A DNA stretch of 64,000 bases from Clostridium polyendosporum (GTDB lineage: Bacteria > Bacillota > Clostridia > Clostridiales > Clostridiaceae): positions 62,001 to 126,000 of the forward strand of contig NZ_BOPZ01000003.1 of the NCBI RefSeq assembly GCF_018332455.1, written 5' to 3'. The translations under genes were made by a program, and so were the position numbers. The notes beneath the pieces are model-generated. The model was not told the DNA's origin. It made no database searches and saw nothing but the letters and a program-made list of their open reading frames with translations. This document shows, in pieces, positions 1 to 9,353 of this stretch. Every line of letters starts with the position of its first letter. Position 1 is the stretch's first letter.

Positions 1-347
1 AGTCCTTTAGATTTTAATCTATCATGCTTTTCCTTTAATAATTCCATAAGTATTGGTTTAATATTCTTAATGCCTTCACCTTTTAAGCAGTTTACTTCTA
101 TTGCTCTTACATCTTCTTTAGAAAGGTGGCGAATCCAGTCCTTAGTAACTCTTGAGTCAGTTAAGTCACTCTTATTTAACAGTATTAATCTAGGCTTACC
201 CTTACACAACTCTTCTACATCTGGATTGGCACTAGAATATGGAATACGTGCATCTCGTATTTCAATAACAGCATCAACCAGTTTTAAGTTCTCCTTAATT
301 TGTCTTTTAGTTTTAACCATATGTCCAGGGAACCAATTTATAGCCAT
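1..347 (-). CDS. rbgA: Ribosome biogenesis GTPase RbgA/YlqF, 3'-truncated by window edge
   Basis: Late 50S-subunit assembly GTPase. Only the first 115 codons are inside the window; the rest lies to the left. The N-terminus begins MAINWFPGHMVKTKRQI, the hallmark NWFPGHM start of this circularly permuted GTPase family, and the permuted G4 motif (LLNKSD) is visible near residue 67. The start is the ATG preceded by AAAGGAC. It sits downstream of rplS, as in Bacillus and other clostridia, but a terminator separates the two, so it may have its own promoter. The G1/G3 motifs and RNA-binding tail cannot be seen. Confidence 0.93.
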   Translation of the reverse strand, partial: MAINWFPGHMVKTKRQIKENLKLVDAVIEIRDARIPYSSANPDVEELCKGKPRLILLNKSDLTDSRVTKDWIRHLSKEDVRAIEVNCLKGEGIKNIKPILMELLKEKHDRLKSKG

Positions 348-477
348 AAAATCAGTCCTTTCAATTATTATATTTTATATAAAAGTTATAACTCGATCAT
401 TATTATAAATAGCATTTATATTAAGTTTCCCATAAAATAAGCTCTTAAAATAAATTCTTAAAATAAATTCTTAGGTA

Positions 478-506
478 ATAAAAAACGGAGCTAAATTAGC
501 CCCTGT
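478..506 (-). terminator. Intrinsic terminator after rplS
   Basis: On the minus strand a hairpin with arms GGGGCTAA and TTTAGCTCC is followed by a run of six T. It closes the trmD-rplS transcription unit and separates it from rbgA. Confidence 0.85.
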
Positions 507-522
507 TTTTTACTTAATTATA

Positions 523-867
523 TTAAATTAATTCTTTAACCTTAGCAGCCTTACCTACTCTATCTCTTAAGTAGAATAACTTAGCTCTTCTTACCTTACC
601 TCTTCTAGTTACTTCAAGCTTTTCGATGATTGGTGCGTTAAGTGGGAAAGTTCTTTCAACTCCTACATTGTAAGCAATTCTTCTAACAGTGAAAGTTTCT
701 CTTAATCCACCATTTTGTCTCTTAATAACAGTTCCTTCGAAAACTTGGATTCTTTCTCTATTTCCTTCTTTTACTTTAACGTGAACTTTTACAGAATCTC
801 CAACGTTAAATTGAGGTAAATCAGTTCTAATTTGTTCTTGCTCTATTAATCTTATTACTTCGTTCAT
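523..867 (-). CDS. rplS: 50S ribosomal protein L19
   Basis: Structural protein of the large subunit at the 30S-50S interface. The 114-residue product has the full L19 fold, including the conserved stretch [20 protein letters not shown] and a basic C-terminus ([16 protein letters not shown]). An ATG two codons upstream would give MHMNEV, but it lies only three nucleotides from the AGGAGGG ribosome binding site; the chosen ATG (MNEVIRL) has a normal 8-nt spacing. It is last in the rimM-trmD-rplS group and is followed by a terminator. Confidence 0.97.
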   Translation of the reverse strand: MNEVIRLIEQEQIRTDLPQFNVGDSVKVHVKVKEGNRERIQVFEGTVIKRQNGGLRETFTVRRIAYNVGVERTFPLNAPIIEKLEVTRRGKVRRAKLFYLRDRVGKAAKVKELI

Positions 868-982
868 GTGCATTCCCTCCTTAGTGTAATTTTGACGTTC
901 ATACCAATGAGTTGACAGAGGAACGCCCGTACTAGCACAAAGGTAATTTTATCATAAGTATATTACTTAGACAATACCTTTT
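868..982 (-). promoter_or_regulatory. rplS leader, candidate L19-type r-protein leader
   Basis: A 115-nt gap between trmD and rplS is unusual in an operon whose other genes are nearly touching. It contains a hairpin with arms GGCGTTC and GAACGTC (one G-U pair) around a 20-nt loop shortly before the AAGGAGGG site. An L19 leader family is known in Firmicutes; that this is a member is inferred from position and structure, not from an alignment. Confidence 0.4.
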
Positions 983-1693
983 TTATTTTTCTTTTAATAG
1001 TTTAACATCTTCCTTTGTAAGTTGTATTTTCTTGAAAAGATCTGGTCTTCTCTGTTGAGTTATTATTAAAGATTTTTTTCTTCTCCATTTTCTAATATTA
1101 TCGTGATGCCCTGAAAGCAAAACCTCAGGTACTCTTTTACCTTCAAAATATTCAGGTCTTGTATATTGAGGATATTCAAGAAGTCCACTATAAAAAGATT
1201 CATCTTGAAAACTTTCTTCTCTGCCAAGTACTCCAGGAATTAATCTACCTATACTATCTATTATAGGAATACAGGCCATCTCTCCCCCAGTTAATACAAA
1301 ATCACCAAGGGATATTTCCATATCAAAATACTCATATGCTCTTTCATCTATACCCTCATAATGGCCACAAATAAATATTAGTTCTTCTTCTTTTGATAAT
1401 TCTTTCGCTATCTCTTGATTAAATGTTCTGCCTCTTGGTCCCAGAAATATAACTTTTCCTTTATTTTTTTTCTTAATATCCTTTATACAATCTACCACTG
1501 GCTGAGCACTCATTACCATTCCTGCTCCTCCACCATAAGGATAGTCATCAACTTTTTTATGCTTACTAGTAGTGTAATCCCTAATATTTATAGCTTCAAT
1601 AGTAAGAGTCTCATTTTTTTGTGCTCTTCCTAGTATGCTATGATTAAAGATATCAAACATTTCTGGAAAAAGAGTTAAAATATTAATCTTCAT
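983..1693 (-). CDS. trmD: tRNA (guanine-37-N1)-methyltransferase TrmD
   Basis: SAM-dependent methylation of G37 next to the anticodon, which prevents +1 frameshifting. The 236-residue protein is full length: [13 protein letters not shown] at the N-terminus, the SPOUT trefoil-knot segment with [13 protein letters not shown] near residue 112 and GDFVLTGGE near residue 131, and a C-terminal helical domain ([12 protein letters not shown]). Its start overlaps the end of rimM by 11 nt, implying translational coupling; the rimM-trmD-rplS order is conserved. Confidence 0.97.
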   Translation of the reverse strand: MKINILTLFPEMFDIFNHSILGRAQKNETLTIEAINIRDYTTSKHKKVDDYPYGGGAGMVMSAQPVVDCIKDIKKKNKGKVIFLGPRGRTFNQEIAKELSKEEELIFICGHYEGIDERAYEYFDMEISLGDFVLTGGEMACIPIIDSIGRLIPGVLGREESFQDESFYSGLLEYPQYTRPEYFEGKRVPEVLLSGHHDNIRKWRRKKSLIITQQRRPDLFKKIQLTKEDVKLLKEK

Positions 1694-2180
1694 CTTGCCA
1701 TTCCCCTACTGGTCGAATTACAATTTTTTCATTTTCTATATCTATTTCTAACACTATTTCTTTTAATACAGGAATTAATACTTCTTTATTACCCTTAACC
1801 CAATAAACGTCATTACTTCCTGTTTTAATTACATCATACACTTTACCATATTCAAACCCAGTAGTATCATAAACTCTACAGCCAATTAAGTCAGCTATAA
1901 AATATGTATCCTCCGGCAACTCAATTGCCTCTTCTCTTGGAATTGTAAGATATTTTTGCTTATATTTTTCTGCATCCTCTATCGAATTAATTCCTTCTAT
2001 CTTTAATATAACTCTATCCTTTTGAAACTTAACACCTTCAATGTTTCTTTCTACACCGTCTATTAAGACTTTTTTTAAATAGTTAAATCTATCAACATCT
2101 TCAGTTAGCGGAAAAACCTTAACTTCTCCCTTTAATCCATGAGTATTTACAATTTGACCAACGTTTAAAAATTGTTTCAT
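1683..2180 (-). CDS. rimM: 16S rRNA processing/ribosome maturation protein RimM
   Basis: Assists maturation of the 30S head through S19 binding. The 165-residue product has the N-terminal RimM barrel ([20 protein letters not shown]) and the C-terminal PRC-barrel segment ([33 protein letters not shown]). It overlaps trmD and follows khpA after a 58-nt gap containing a terminator-like hairpin. The Bacillus ylqD gene that lies between khpA and rimM is absent here. Confidence 0.95.
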   Translation of the reverse strand: MKQFLNVGQIVNTHGLKGEVKVFPLTEDVDRFNYLKKVLIDGVERNIEGVKFQKDRVILKIEGINSIEDAEKYKQKYLTIPREEAIELPEDTYFIADLIGCRVYDTTGFEYGKVYDVIKTGSNDVYWVKGNKEVLIPVLKEIVLEIDIENEKIVIRPVGEWQDED

Positions 2181-2209
2181 AGAGTCACCCCTATTTCTTT
2201 ATAATGTGT

Positions 2210-2236
2210 AAAAAGAGCTAGGGCAATCCTAACTCT
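2210..2236 (-). terminator. Terminator-like hairpin between khpA and rimM
   Basis: Arms AGAGTTAGG and CCTAGCTCT (9 bp with one G-U pair, 5-nt loop) are followed on the minus strand by TTTTT. Inside an operon it would partially attenuate transcription into rimM-trmD-rplS. Confidence 0.55.
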
Positions 2237-2238
2237 TA

Positions 2239-2466
2239 TTAGATAATTTCTACTACAACTCTTTTATTGTCTTTTACTGCTGCAGCCTTTACCACTGTTC
2301 TTATAGCTTTTGCTATTCTGCCTTGTTTGCCGATAACTTTTCCCATATCTTCAGGATCTACCTTTAATTCAAGTATTAATGATTGCTCACCTGCAACTTC
2401 TTTTACTTGAACAGCTTCTGGATTATCGACAAGTGATTTAGCAATTAATTCTACTAACTCTTTCAT
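2239..2466 (-). CDS. khpA: KH-domain RNA-binding protein KhpA (YlqC)
   Basis: Small single KH-domain RNA-binding protein; in other Firmicutes it partners KhpB/Jag and affects cell division and sporulation. The 75-residue product starts MKELVELIAKSLVDNP and carries the KH signature GKVIGKQGRIAKAIRTVV (GxxG loop GKQG). A longer in-frame start 13 codons upstream exists but lacks family support; the chosen ATG is preceded by GGTGG. It lies between rpsP and rimM as in Bacillus. Confidence 0.92.
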   Translation of the reverse strand: MKELVELIAKSLVDNPEAVQVKEVAGEQSLILELKVDPEDMGKVIGKQGRIAKAIRTVVKAAAVKDNKRVVVEII

Positions 2467-2518
2467 AAGAATCCACCGTAGGGCAATTCCTAAGGCAGAA
2501 TTCACCTCCCAAGCATAA

Positions 2519-2767
2519 TTACTTGTTTATACCAGCTTTATCAAAAAGTCTCTTAACGATATCAGTTGGCTGAGCACCATTACTTAACCATTTTGTAGCC
2601 TTTTCAGCATCTATTTTAACTTCTGCATCTGGTTTAGCTATTGGGTTATAGTATCCTATTTCTTCGATGAATCTTCCATCTCTTGGGCTTCTTGAATCAG
2701 CAACTACAACTCTGTAGAAAGGAGCTTTTTTAGCACCCATTCTTCTTAATCTTATCTTTACTGCCAT
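2519..2767 (-). CDS. rpsP: 30S ribosomal protein S16
   Basis: Small-subunit assembly protein. The 82-residue product starts [19 protein letters not shown], the classic S16 N-terminus, with [22 protein letters not shown] next. The start is the ATG eight nucleotides after AAAGGAGGTG; a GTG three codons upstream falls inside that ribosome binding site. It follows ffh by 36 nt, as in the conserved ffh-rpsP arrangement. Confidence 0.97.
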   Translation of the reverse strand: MAVKIRLRRMGAKKAPFYRVVVADSRSPRDGRFIEEIGYYNPIAKPDAEVKIDAEKATKWLSNGAQPTDIVKRLFDKAGINK

Positions 2768-2803
2768 GTTTTTCACCTCCTTTAAAAGCTAATTAATTTA
2801 TAT

Positions 2804-4159
2804 TTAACTAAAGAAAGGTAGTTTTCCTAACAATCCTTTTTTAGCATTCTTTTGTATTGACTTAAATTGCTTCATGTTCTTTTTCATCATCTCATATCCC
2901 TTTAGAAGCTTATTAACTTCTTGAATTGAAGCTCCTGAACCTTGAGCAATTCTCTTCTTTCTTGATGCAGAGTGTGCAACTAAACTAGGATTTCTTCTTT
3001 CTTTAGCTGTCATTGATTGAATCATAGCTTTAACTTTAGATAGTTGTTTTTCACCCTCTGAAAAATCTATGTCACCTAACTGTTGAGAATTAACTCCTGG
3101 AACCATTTCTAACAGCTTATTTAGAGGACCAAGCTTTTTCATTTGCTCCATAGCCATCAAATAGTCATCAAAATTAAATTCTTGGTTCATCATTCTATCA
3201 CTAAGCTGTTGTGCTTCTTTTTCATCAATAGCTTGCTGTGCCTTTTCTATTAAAGATAACACATCACCCATTCCAAGAATTCTTGATGCCATTCTATCAG
3301 GATGGAACACCTCTACATCATTCATTTTTTCACCAACACCAGCAAATTTTATTGGCTTGCCAGTGATATGTCTTATTGATAAAGCAGCTCCCCCTCTTGT
3401 GTCACCATCTAGCTTAGTAAGTATAACACCTGAAACATCTAATGAATCATTGAAGGTGTCAGATACATTTACTGCATCCTGACCAGTCATTGAGTCAACT
3501 ACTAACAATATTTCATTGGGATTTACTGCACTCTTAACATCTCTTAATTCTTGCATTAAATCTTCATCAATATGAAGTCTACCTGCAGTATCTATTATAA
3601 CAAGGTTATATCCATTTTCTCTTGCATTAGCAATTCCTGCTTTTGCTATATCAACAGCGCTTACTTTGTCACCCATTGAGAAAACCGGAACATCAATCTG
3701 CTTACCAACAACTTCAAGTTGTTTAATAGCGGCTGGTCTATAAATATCACAAGCAACAAGTAGTGGCTTTTTATTCTTTTTCCTCATATGAAGCGCAAGT
3801 TTTCCACACATAGTGGTTTTACCAGCACCCTGTAAACCTACTAACATCAAAACAGTAGGTCCTTGATCTGAGTAATTAATTTTACTCTCTGAAACTCCCA
3901 TTAAGGCAGTAAGCTCATCATTAACAATTTTTATAACTTGCTGTGCAGGTGTTAAGCTTTCAAGAACTTCTGCCCCTACACACTTTTCGCTTACATTAGC
4001 TACAAATTGCTTTACAACTTTATAGTTAACATCAGCTTCTAAAAGCGCAAGTTTTACTTCTCTCATGGCTTCTTTTATATCTTTTTCAGTAAGCTTGCCT
4101 TTTCCCTTGAGTTTCTTAAGCGTTTCCTGAAGTTTAGACGCTAAACCCTCAAAAGCCAT
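2804..4159 (-). CDS. ffh: Signal recognition particle GTPase Ffh
   Basis: SRP54 homologue that binds signal peptides and 4.5S/scRNA and delivers nascent chains to FtsY at the membrane. The 451-residue protein shows an N-domain helical bundle, a G-domain with P-loop GLQGAGKTT at about 108-116, DTAGRLHID and TKLDGDTRGG, and a methionine-rich M domain ending in MMKKNMKQFKSIQKNAKKG. SRP signature segments ACDIYRPAA and RIAQGSG are intact. It follows ylxM by 10 nt. Confidence 0.98.
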   Translation of the reverse strand: MAFEGLASKLQETLKKLKGKGKLTEKDIKEAMREVKLALLEADVNYKVVKQFVANVSEKCVGAEVLESLTPAQQVIKIVNDELTALMGVSESKINYSDQGPTVLMLVGLQGAGKTTMCGKLALHMRKKNKKPLLVACDIYRPAAIKQLEVVGKQIDVPVFSMGDKVSAVDIAKAGIANARENGYNLVIIDTAGRLHIDEDLMQELRDVKSAVNPNEILLVVDSMTGQDAVNVSDTFNDSLDVSGVILTKLDGDTRGGAALSIRHITGKPIKFAGVGEKMNDVEVFHPDRMASRILGMGDVLSLIEKAQQAIDEKEAQQLSDRMMNQEFNFDDYLMAMEQMKKLGPLNKLLEMVPGVNSQQLGDIDFSEGEKQLSKVKAMIQSMTAKERRNPSLVAHSASRKKRIAQGSGASIQEVNKLLKGYEMMKKNMKQFKSIQKNAKKGLLGKLPFFS

Positions 4160-4169
4160 GTTAACCCTC

Positions 4170-4508
4170 CTATCCGTTAATAATATCTTCTAAGACATTA
4201 TCTATATAATCAATAATTTCAATTTGAAGTTCATACTTAACTTTTAAATCGTTAATTAATTTATTTCTTTTCTCTTTTTTTATATTGCCTTTTTCCAGCA
4301 ACTTAAGTTTTTCTTCATAAGCTAGTAATTGCTTATAACATCTTTTTAGAAGATCATGTATTGCTTGTCGACTCGTATTATTGATTTCAGAAATCTCTGC
4401 TAATGATAAGTCGTCATTATAATACATAGTCATTATGTCCTGCTGCTTCTCAGTAAGCAAGGATCCATAATAATCTAATAAAAGAGAAATTTCAAACCTG
4501 TCTTCCAT
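4170..4508 (-). CDS. ylxM: YlxM/p13-like SRP-associated HTH protein
   Basis: UPF0122 family, 112 residues. It has a sigma-70 region-4-like helix-turn-helix (DLSLAEISEINNTSRQAIHDLLKR, about residues 34-57) and a lysine-rich helical tail. In streptococci and mycoplasmas the homologue stimulates the SRP GTPase cycle. The ATG giving MEDRFEIS is chosen; a TTG four codons upstream lies within the GGGTGG ribosome binding site. Tight linkage to ffh supports the role. Confidence 0.9.
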   Translation of the reverse strand: MEDRFEISLLLDYYGSLLTEKQQDIMTMYYNDDLSLAEISEINNTSRQAIHDLLKRCYKQLLAYEEKLKLLEKGNIKKEKRNKLINDLKVKYELQIEIIDYIDNVLEDIING

Positions 4509-4547
4509 ATAACCACCCAACTCACAAAAAATATAATATCAAAATAC

Positions 4548-4585
4548 AATCTATGTGTCAAGTACTTTTACTTAACACATAGATT
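4548..4585. terminator. Strong hairpin between ftsY and ylxM
   Basis: A 10-bp perfect stem (ATCTATGTGT/ACACATAGAT), extended by CAAGTA/TACTTA, sits in the 81-nt gap. The uninterrupted T run is on the plus strand; on the minus strand the hairpin is followed by a broken T-rich stretch. It probably weakens readthrough from ftsY into ylxM-ffh and could block antisense transcripts. Confidence 0.5.
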
Positions 4586-4589
4586 TTTT

Positions 4590-5504
4590 TTAAAATAGAG
4601 CTTCAGCAAAGCTTTCTGCATCAAATTCTTGTAAATCTTCTATACCTTCTCCTACACCAATGTACTTTACTGGTATATTCAAGGAATTTTTTATAGCTAT
4701 TACTACTCCACCCTTTGCTGTACCATCTAGTTTTGTTAGAATAATGCCATCAATAGGACATGCCTCCATAAAATGTTTTGCTTGAATTACGGCATTTTGT
4801 CCTGTAGTAGCATCTAAAACTAAATATGTTTCTTTTTTAACATCACTATATTCTCTTTCCAAAATTCTATTTATTTTTGAAAGTTCATCCATAAGATTTT
4901 TCTTATTATGCAGTCTTCCAGCAGTATCACAGATTAATAGATTAACATTTCTTGCTTTTGCAGCTTGGATAGCATCATAAACTACTGCTGCTGGATCTGA
5001 ACCCTCTTGATGTCTTACAATATCCACATTAGCTCTCTGACTCCAAATCTCAAGTTGATCTATAGCTGCAGCTCTAAAAGTATCAGCAGCAGCCAATACA
5101 ACCTTCTTTCCTTCATTTTTAGCTTTAGCTGCTAATTTTCCAATAGAAGTAGTCTTCCCTACACCGTTAACCCCTATAATAAGAAGAACTTTTTTATCAG
5201 TTTCTTCAGTTTTATTATCGCCTTCTCCTTCTTTAAGCATTTCTGTAATTACTCTTTTAAGACATGGCTTTACTTCTGCAGGATCTTTAATTTTTTCCTC
5301 TCTAATTTTAACTTTTAATCTATCTATGATTTCCATTGTAGTTTCCATACCTATATCAGATGTAATAAGAATTTCTTCAAGTTCTTCATAAAGATCATCA
5401 TCAATAGTAACTGCAAGATTTAGTATATCATTTATCTTGTCAGTTAAATTATCCCTTGTTTTAGTTAATCCAGTTTTTAATTTTTCAAATAGTCCTCCAA
5501 GCAT
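4590..5504 (-). CDS. ftsY: Signal recognition particle receptor FtsY
   Basis: Membrane-associated GTPase that docks the Ffh-ribosome complex at the translocon. The 304-residue protein has a short NG core without the long acidic A-domain of E. coli: GVNGVGKTTSIGKLA (P-loop near residue 112), ADTFRAAAIDQLE, CDTAGRLHNKKNLMDEL, TKLDGTAKGG and the C-terminal helix IGVGEGIEDLQEF. It begins 11 nt after smc ends, so smc and ftsY are co-transcribed. Confidence 0.97.
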   Translation of the reverse strand: MLGGLFEKLKTGLTKTRDNLTDKINDILNLAVTIDDDLYEELEEILITSDIGMETTMEIIDRLKVKIREEKIKDPAEVKPCLKRVITEMLKEGEGDNKTEETDKKVLLIIGVNGVGKTTSIGKLAAKAKNEGKKVVLAAADTFRAAAIDQLEIWSQRANVDIVRHQEGSDPAAVVYDAIQAAKARNVNLLICDTAGRLHNKKNLMDELSKINRILEREYSDVKKETYLVLDATTGQNAVIQAKHFMEACPIDGIILTKLDGTAKGGVVIAIKNSLNIPVKYIGVGEGIEDLQEFDAESFAEALF

Positions 5505-5515
5505 ATTAATCCTCC

Positions 5516-8500
5516 TTATGTTGTTAAATCCACAGAAACCACTTTTGATATGCCTTTTTCTTGCATTGTTATTCCATACATTATATCACTAGCTTCCATT
5601 GTTCCTTTTCTATGAGTTATAACTATAAATTGAATTTTTTCTGAAAATTTCTTAAGGAATTCAGCATATCTATATACATTAGCATCATCGAGAGCAGCTT
5701 CTATTTCATCTAAAATACAAAATGGTGTTGGCTTCATCTTTAGAATAGCAAACAATAAAGCAATTGCTGATAAGACCTTCTCACCACCAGACATAAGATT
5801 TATATTTTGAAGCTTTTTACCAGGTGGTTGAACATTAATATCTATATTAGAAGTAAGCTCATCACCTTCTGAAAGTATAAGTTCTGCACTTCCTCCTTTA
5901 AACAATTCAATAAAGGTTTCATTAAAATTTTTATTTAAAACTATAAAATTCTCTTTAAATACCTCTTTCATCTTAGAGGTCATCTCCATTATAACACCAA
6001 GCAACTCTTCCTTTGCTTTCTCTAAATCGTCCCGCTCATTACTCATAAATGTGTATTTCTTAGACAATTCTTTATATTCTTCAATAGCACTTACATTAAC
6101 TGTTCCAAGTTTTGATATTTCTACTTTTATTTTTGATATATCGCCAGTATATTTTGATATATTCTCTATTTCTGTAGCTAAATCAAGGGCTTCAGCATAA
6201 GTAAGATTTAATTCATCATTAAGCTTATTGTAATAATTTTGTTTTTCAACTTCTTGCTTTGTTTTAATAATATCATTTCTATGAATTTCTTCTTCTTTTT
6301 TCCTAATCTCAAAAGTTAGACTTTCTATTCTACCATCTAAAACTTTAAGGTCATCCTTTAACTTAACTCTTATTATTTCTGAATTGGTAGCTTTATTCTC
6401 CAACTCAGCAATGGTATTAATTAGGATATCTATTTTCACTTTGTCTTCTTCAATTTTATTTTGCCAAACAACTCTATTATTTATAGATTCATCTATTAAT
6501 GTATTTAATGCTTCTACTTTCTTATTAAGTTCTAAAATTTCTCTTTCTATTCTAGAAATTTCACTAATTTTATTTGAAACAACCTCATCTATCTGCGCTT
6601 TGGTAATTTTCTTTTCAGTTATTTCTTCTTTATTCTCAATTATTTTACTACTCACATTTTTTATTTCAATGTCAATATTTAATATTTTCTGCCTGTATGA
6701 CAAATTTAAAGCTTCAAGATTTTTAATTTCATTATTCTTATCATTGATTTCGTTATCATACTTTTCAATCTTACTTTGGTTAAGTATTAATTCATTTTGA
6801 GCAGTCTTTATATTTGACCTTAGCTTTATAGTATCCTTATCTATATTAGATATTTCATTTTCAATTTTTGCAACTTCAACATTTTTATAATGTATTTCAT
6901 CTCTTAAATTGAGATTTTCTTCATCTAGTATCTTAACTTCTTTTTTATCATTTTCTATAATAATATTTATATTACTAATACTATTTTTAGTATTTTCTAA
7001 TTTAATACCTAATTCATCAATTTCTCTTTTTCTACTTATAATATTCGTACCTTTATTATATATACTTCCACCAGTTAAAGCACCGCCTGGATTTACCACT
7101 TCTCCATCTAAGGTAACAACCTTATATGAATAATTAGAAACCCTTGCTACATTTAAAGCACTATTCATATCCTTACAGATAATAGTCCTACCTAATACAT
7201 ATTTTATAGCATTATCAAACCTATTATCATACTTTACAACATCTGAAGCTATCCCAATAAATCCATCTACCGCTGTAACATTGCTATCAATAGACAATCT
7301 TTTACCCTTAATAATTGATAAAGGTAAAAAAGTTGCTCTTCCAAGCCTCTTCTCCTTTAAGTAAGAGATTAATTCCTTAGCAGTGTCTTCATCCTTTGTA
7401 ATAATATTAGAAATTGAACTTCCTAATGCTATCTCTATAGCTGTTTCACATGTTTTTTCAACTGAAATTACTTCACCTAATACTTGACAATCCGTATCAT
7501 CTACATGAACTAATTTCTTATGAATATGTTCCATTAATAACTTTACAGATTTGTTATAACCTTCATACTGCTTTTCTAAATTTGTAAGAATGTTTTGATT
7601 TGCTTCCAACTTATTAGCACTTTCAAGTAAATCTCTCAACTGTTGTTCATTCTTAACTATTTTAGCAAGCTTTTCAGATATCTGTTTTTTATTAGATTTA
7701 ATTATATCTTCAATGTTCTCTATCTCAAGTTTTATAGATGATATCTTTTCCTCTAGTATAAGCTTAGTGGAAAGATTTATTTTAAGTGAATTTTCGTTAT
7801 TAACACAATTTTCTTTTATTTGATCTATAGAATCATTTAGGTTTTTTAATTGATTTAATAATAAGCTTCTATTGTTATTAAATTCAGAAATTTTCTTAGT
7901 ATTTTGAAGCTCTTCATCTTTAAGTGCTTGTAATTCACTCTCCTGAGATGCAATTGATTTAATTAGTTCTTCAGTCTTTATTTCTAAGTTTACTACATTT
8001 TCGTTTAGTTTTGTTTGAAGAATATTTTTTTCAACTAATTCTTTTTGTAGATTACTTCTACTATTGTCTAAACATAGTACCTTGCTATTTAATTCTTCAA
8101 TCTCACTTCTATTATTATCTATGGAAACTTGTAAATTATTAATCCTTTCCTTAAGAAGCTCTATATTAGCTTGAAGTTCGGCGCATTCTTCTTTACTTTT
8201 ATAGTAAACAACTCTTTCTTCACTTGAAGAACTTTCAATATCCTCTAATCTTCTTTCAATCTGCCGTAGATTATTCTTCTCATCAAGCAATTCTTTATCT
8301 AAAACTTCTTTTTCATTAAGTAGTTTGTATATTTTTCCACTCTGTTCCTCTATTACTTTTTCAATTTTTTTTATAAAATAAACATAAAGTGAAGTTTCTT
8401 TTCCTATTAATTCTTTAGAAAGTTCTAAAAAAACTTTAGCTTTTTCATTTTCAACTTTTAACGGTTCTAATCTCTCTTCATATGTAGAAATTATATCATT

Positions 8501-9073
8501 AATTCTAACTAAGTTTTGCTGAGTATTATCTAACTTTCTTTCTGCTTCATCCTTTCTAGTTTTAAACTTCACGATTCCAGAAGCTTCTTCAAGAAGTGCT
8601 CTTCTCTCTTCTGGTTTTCCACTTAAAATAGCTTCAATTTTACCTTGTCCAATTAATGAATAACCTTCTTTTCCAATACCAGTATCCATAAATAAACTTG
8701 TTATATCTTTTAATCTGCATTGAGAGTTATTAATAAGATACTCACTATCACCCGATCTAAATATTCTTCTAGTAATTATGACATCAGAGTAATCAATTGG
8801 AAGTTCTCCATCTGAATTATCTAAGATTAAAGAAACCTGTGCAAGGCCTACTGGCTTTCTGTATTGAGTGCCGGCAAATATAACATCCTCCATTTTTCCA
8901 CCCCTAAGGGTTTTAACACTTTGTTCTCCTAATACCCATCGCACAGCATCAGAAATATTACTTTTTCCACTACCATTAGGTCCAACTACTGTCGTAACTC
9001 CTTTTTTAAAATTAAGTTCCGTTTTATCAGCAAAAGACTTAAATCCCCTTATCTCAAGAGATTTTAGAAACAT
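5516..9073 (-). CDS. smc: Chromosome segregation/condensation ATPase SMC
   Basis: Core of the SMC-ScpAB condensin. The 1185-residue protein is full length: N-terminal ATPase half with GPNGSGKSN at about 32-40, long coiled coil, hinge domain around residues 510-660 (GEVISVEKTCETAIEIALG, GGALTGGSIYN), second coiled coil, and the C-terminal half with signature LMSGGEKVLSAIALLFA and Walker B FCILDEIEAALDDANV. ScpA/ScpB are not in the window. The start is the ATG of MFLKSLEIRGFKSFADKT. Confidence 0.98.
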   Translation of the reverse strand: MFLKSLEIRGFKSFADKTELNFKKGVTTVVGPNGSGKSNISDAVRWVLGEQSVKTLRGGKMEDVIFAGTQYRKPVGLAQVSLILDNSDGELPIDYSDVIITRRIFRSGDSEYLINNSQCRLKDITSLFMDTGIGKEGYSLIGQGKIEAILSGKPEERRALLEEASGIVKFKTRKDEAERKLDNTQQNLVRINDIISTYEERLEPLKVENEKAKVFLELSKELIGKETSLYVYFIKKIEKVIEEQSGKIYKLLNEKEVLDKELLDEKNNLRQIERRLEDIESSSSEERVVYYKSKEECAELQANIELLKERINNLQVSIDNNRSEIEELNSKVLCLDNSRSNLQKELVEKNILQTKLNENVVNLEIKTEELIKSIASQESELQALKDEELQNTKKISEFNNNRSLLLNQLKNLNDSIDQIKENCVNNENSLKINLSTKLILEEKISSIKLEIENIEDIIKSNKKQISEKLAKIVKNEQQLRDLLESANKLEANQNILTNLEKQYEGYNKSVKLLMEHIHKKLVHVDDTDCQVLGEVISVEKTCETAIEIALGSSISNIITKDEDTAKELISYLKEKRLGRATFLPLSIIKGKRLSIDSNVTAVDGFIGIASDVVKYDNRFDNAIKYVLGRTIICKDMNSALNVARVSNYSYKVVTLDGEVVNPGGALTGGSIYNKGTNIISRKREIDELGIKLENTKNSISNINIIIENDKKEVKILDEENLNLRDEIHYKNVEVAKIENEISNIDKDTIKLRSNIKTAQNELILNQSKIEKYDNEINDKNNEIKNLEALNLSYRQKILNIDIEIKNVSSKIIENKEEITEKKITKAQIDEVVSNKISEISRIEREILELNKKVEALNTLIDESINNRVVWQNKIEEDKVKIDILINTIAELENKATNSEIIRVKLKDDLKVLDGRIESLTFEIRKKEEEIHRNDIIKTKQEVEKQNYYNKLNDELNLTYAEALDLATEIENISKYTGDISKIKVEISKLGTVNVSAIEEYKELSKKYTFMSNERDDLEKAKEELLGVIMEMTSKMKEVFKENFIVLNKNFNETFIELFKGGSAELILSEGDELTSNIDINVQPPGKKLQNINLMSGGEKVLSAIALLFAILKMKPTPFCILDEIEAALDDANVYRYAEFLKKFSEKIQFIVITHRKGTMEASDIMYGITMQEKGISKVVSVDLTT

Positions 9074-9175
9074 ATGTCCACTCCTTACTACTAATACAAG
9101 TTCAATATTTAATGAAACTATAGAGGCTCTTAACTTTAGATCCTCTTATAGATACACAACTTCATAACTAAACTT

Positions 9176-9290
9176 ATAATTCATGAAAAAGCATTGCATG
9201 TCGAGGCTATTATGCTGCCATTTCACAAAGTGAAATCTGGCTCAAATTTAATAGGATCGATGCCTATTAAATTTTATTTAACATGAATTG
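9176..9290. repeat. Nested inverted-repeat block upstream of smc
   Basis: Outer arms AATTCATG and CATGAATT (about 100 nt apart) enclose one copy of the dispersed palindromic repeat and a 12-bp perfect hairpin at 9244-9274 (AAATTTAATAGG, 7-nt loop ATCGATG, CCTATTAAATTT). The rest of 9074-9353 shows no gene. No terminator T run follows, so this looks like a structured repeat or small mobile remnant rather than a terminator. Confidence 0.5.
9212..9252 (-). repeat. Dispersed palindromic repeat, copy 1 (inverted)
   Basis: Contains CCATTTCACAAAGTGAAAT followed by CTGGCTCAAATTT; this is the reverse complement of the motif seen near 22.8, 43.7, 45.1 and 48.5 kb. The core ATTTCACTTTGTGAAAT is a near-perfect palindrome with flanking GCCAG and GGC. 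Confidence 0.7.
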
Positions 9291-9353
9291 TTTAGAAATT
9301 GAAGTTGTTTATCTTTAATACAATTCTCAATTTAGTTAAAAATTTTTATATAT

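Noticed and set aside
70-408. Plus-strand open frame at the left edge
   Set aside because: It is antisense to rbgA, has no ribosome binding site and no recognisable product.
6384-7133. Plus-strand frames inside smc
   Set aside because: Low-complexity Ser/Leu/Ile products antisense to the coiled coil; shadows of smc.
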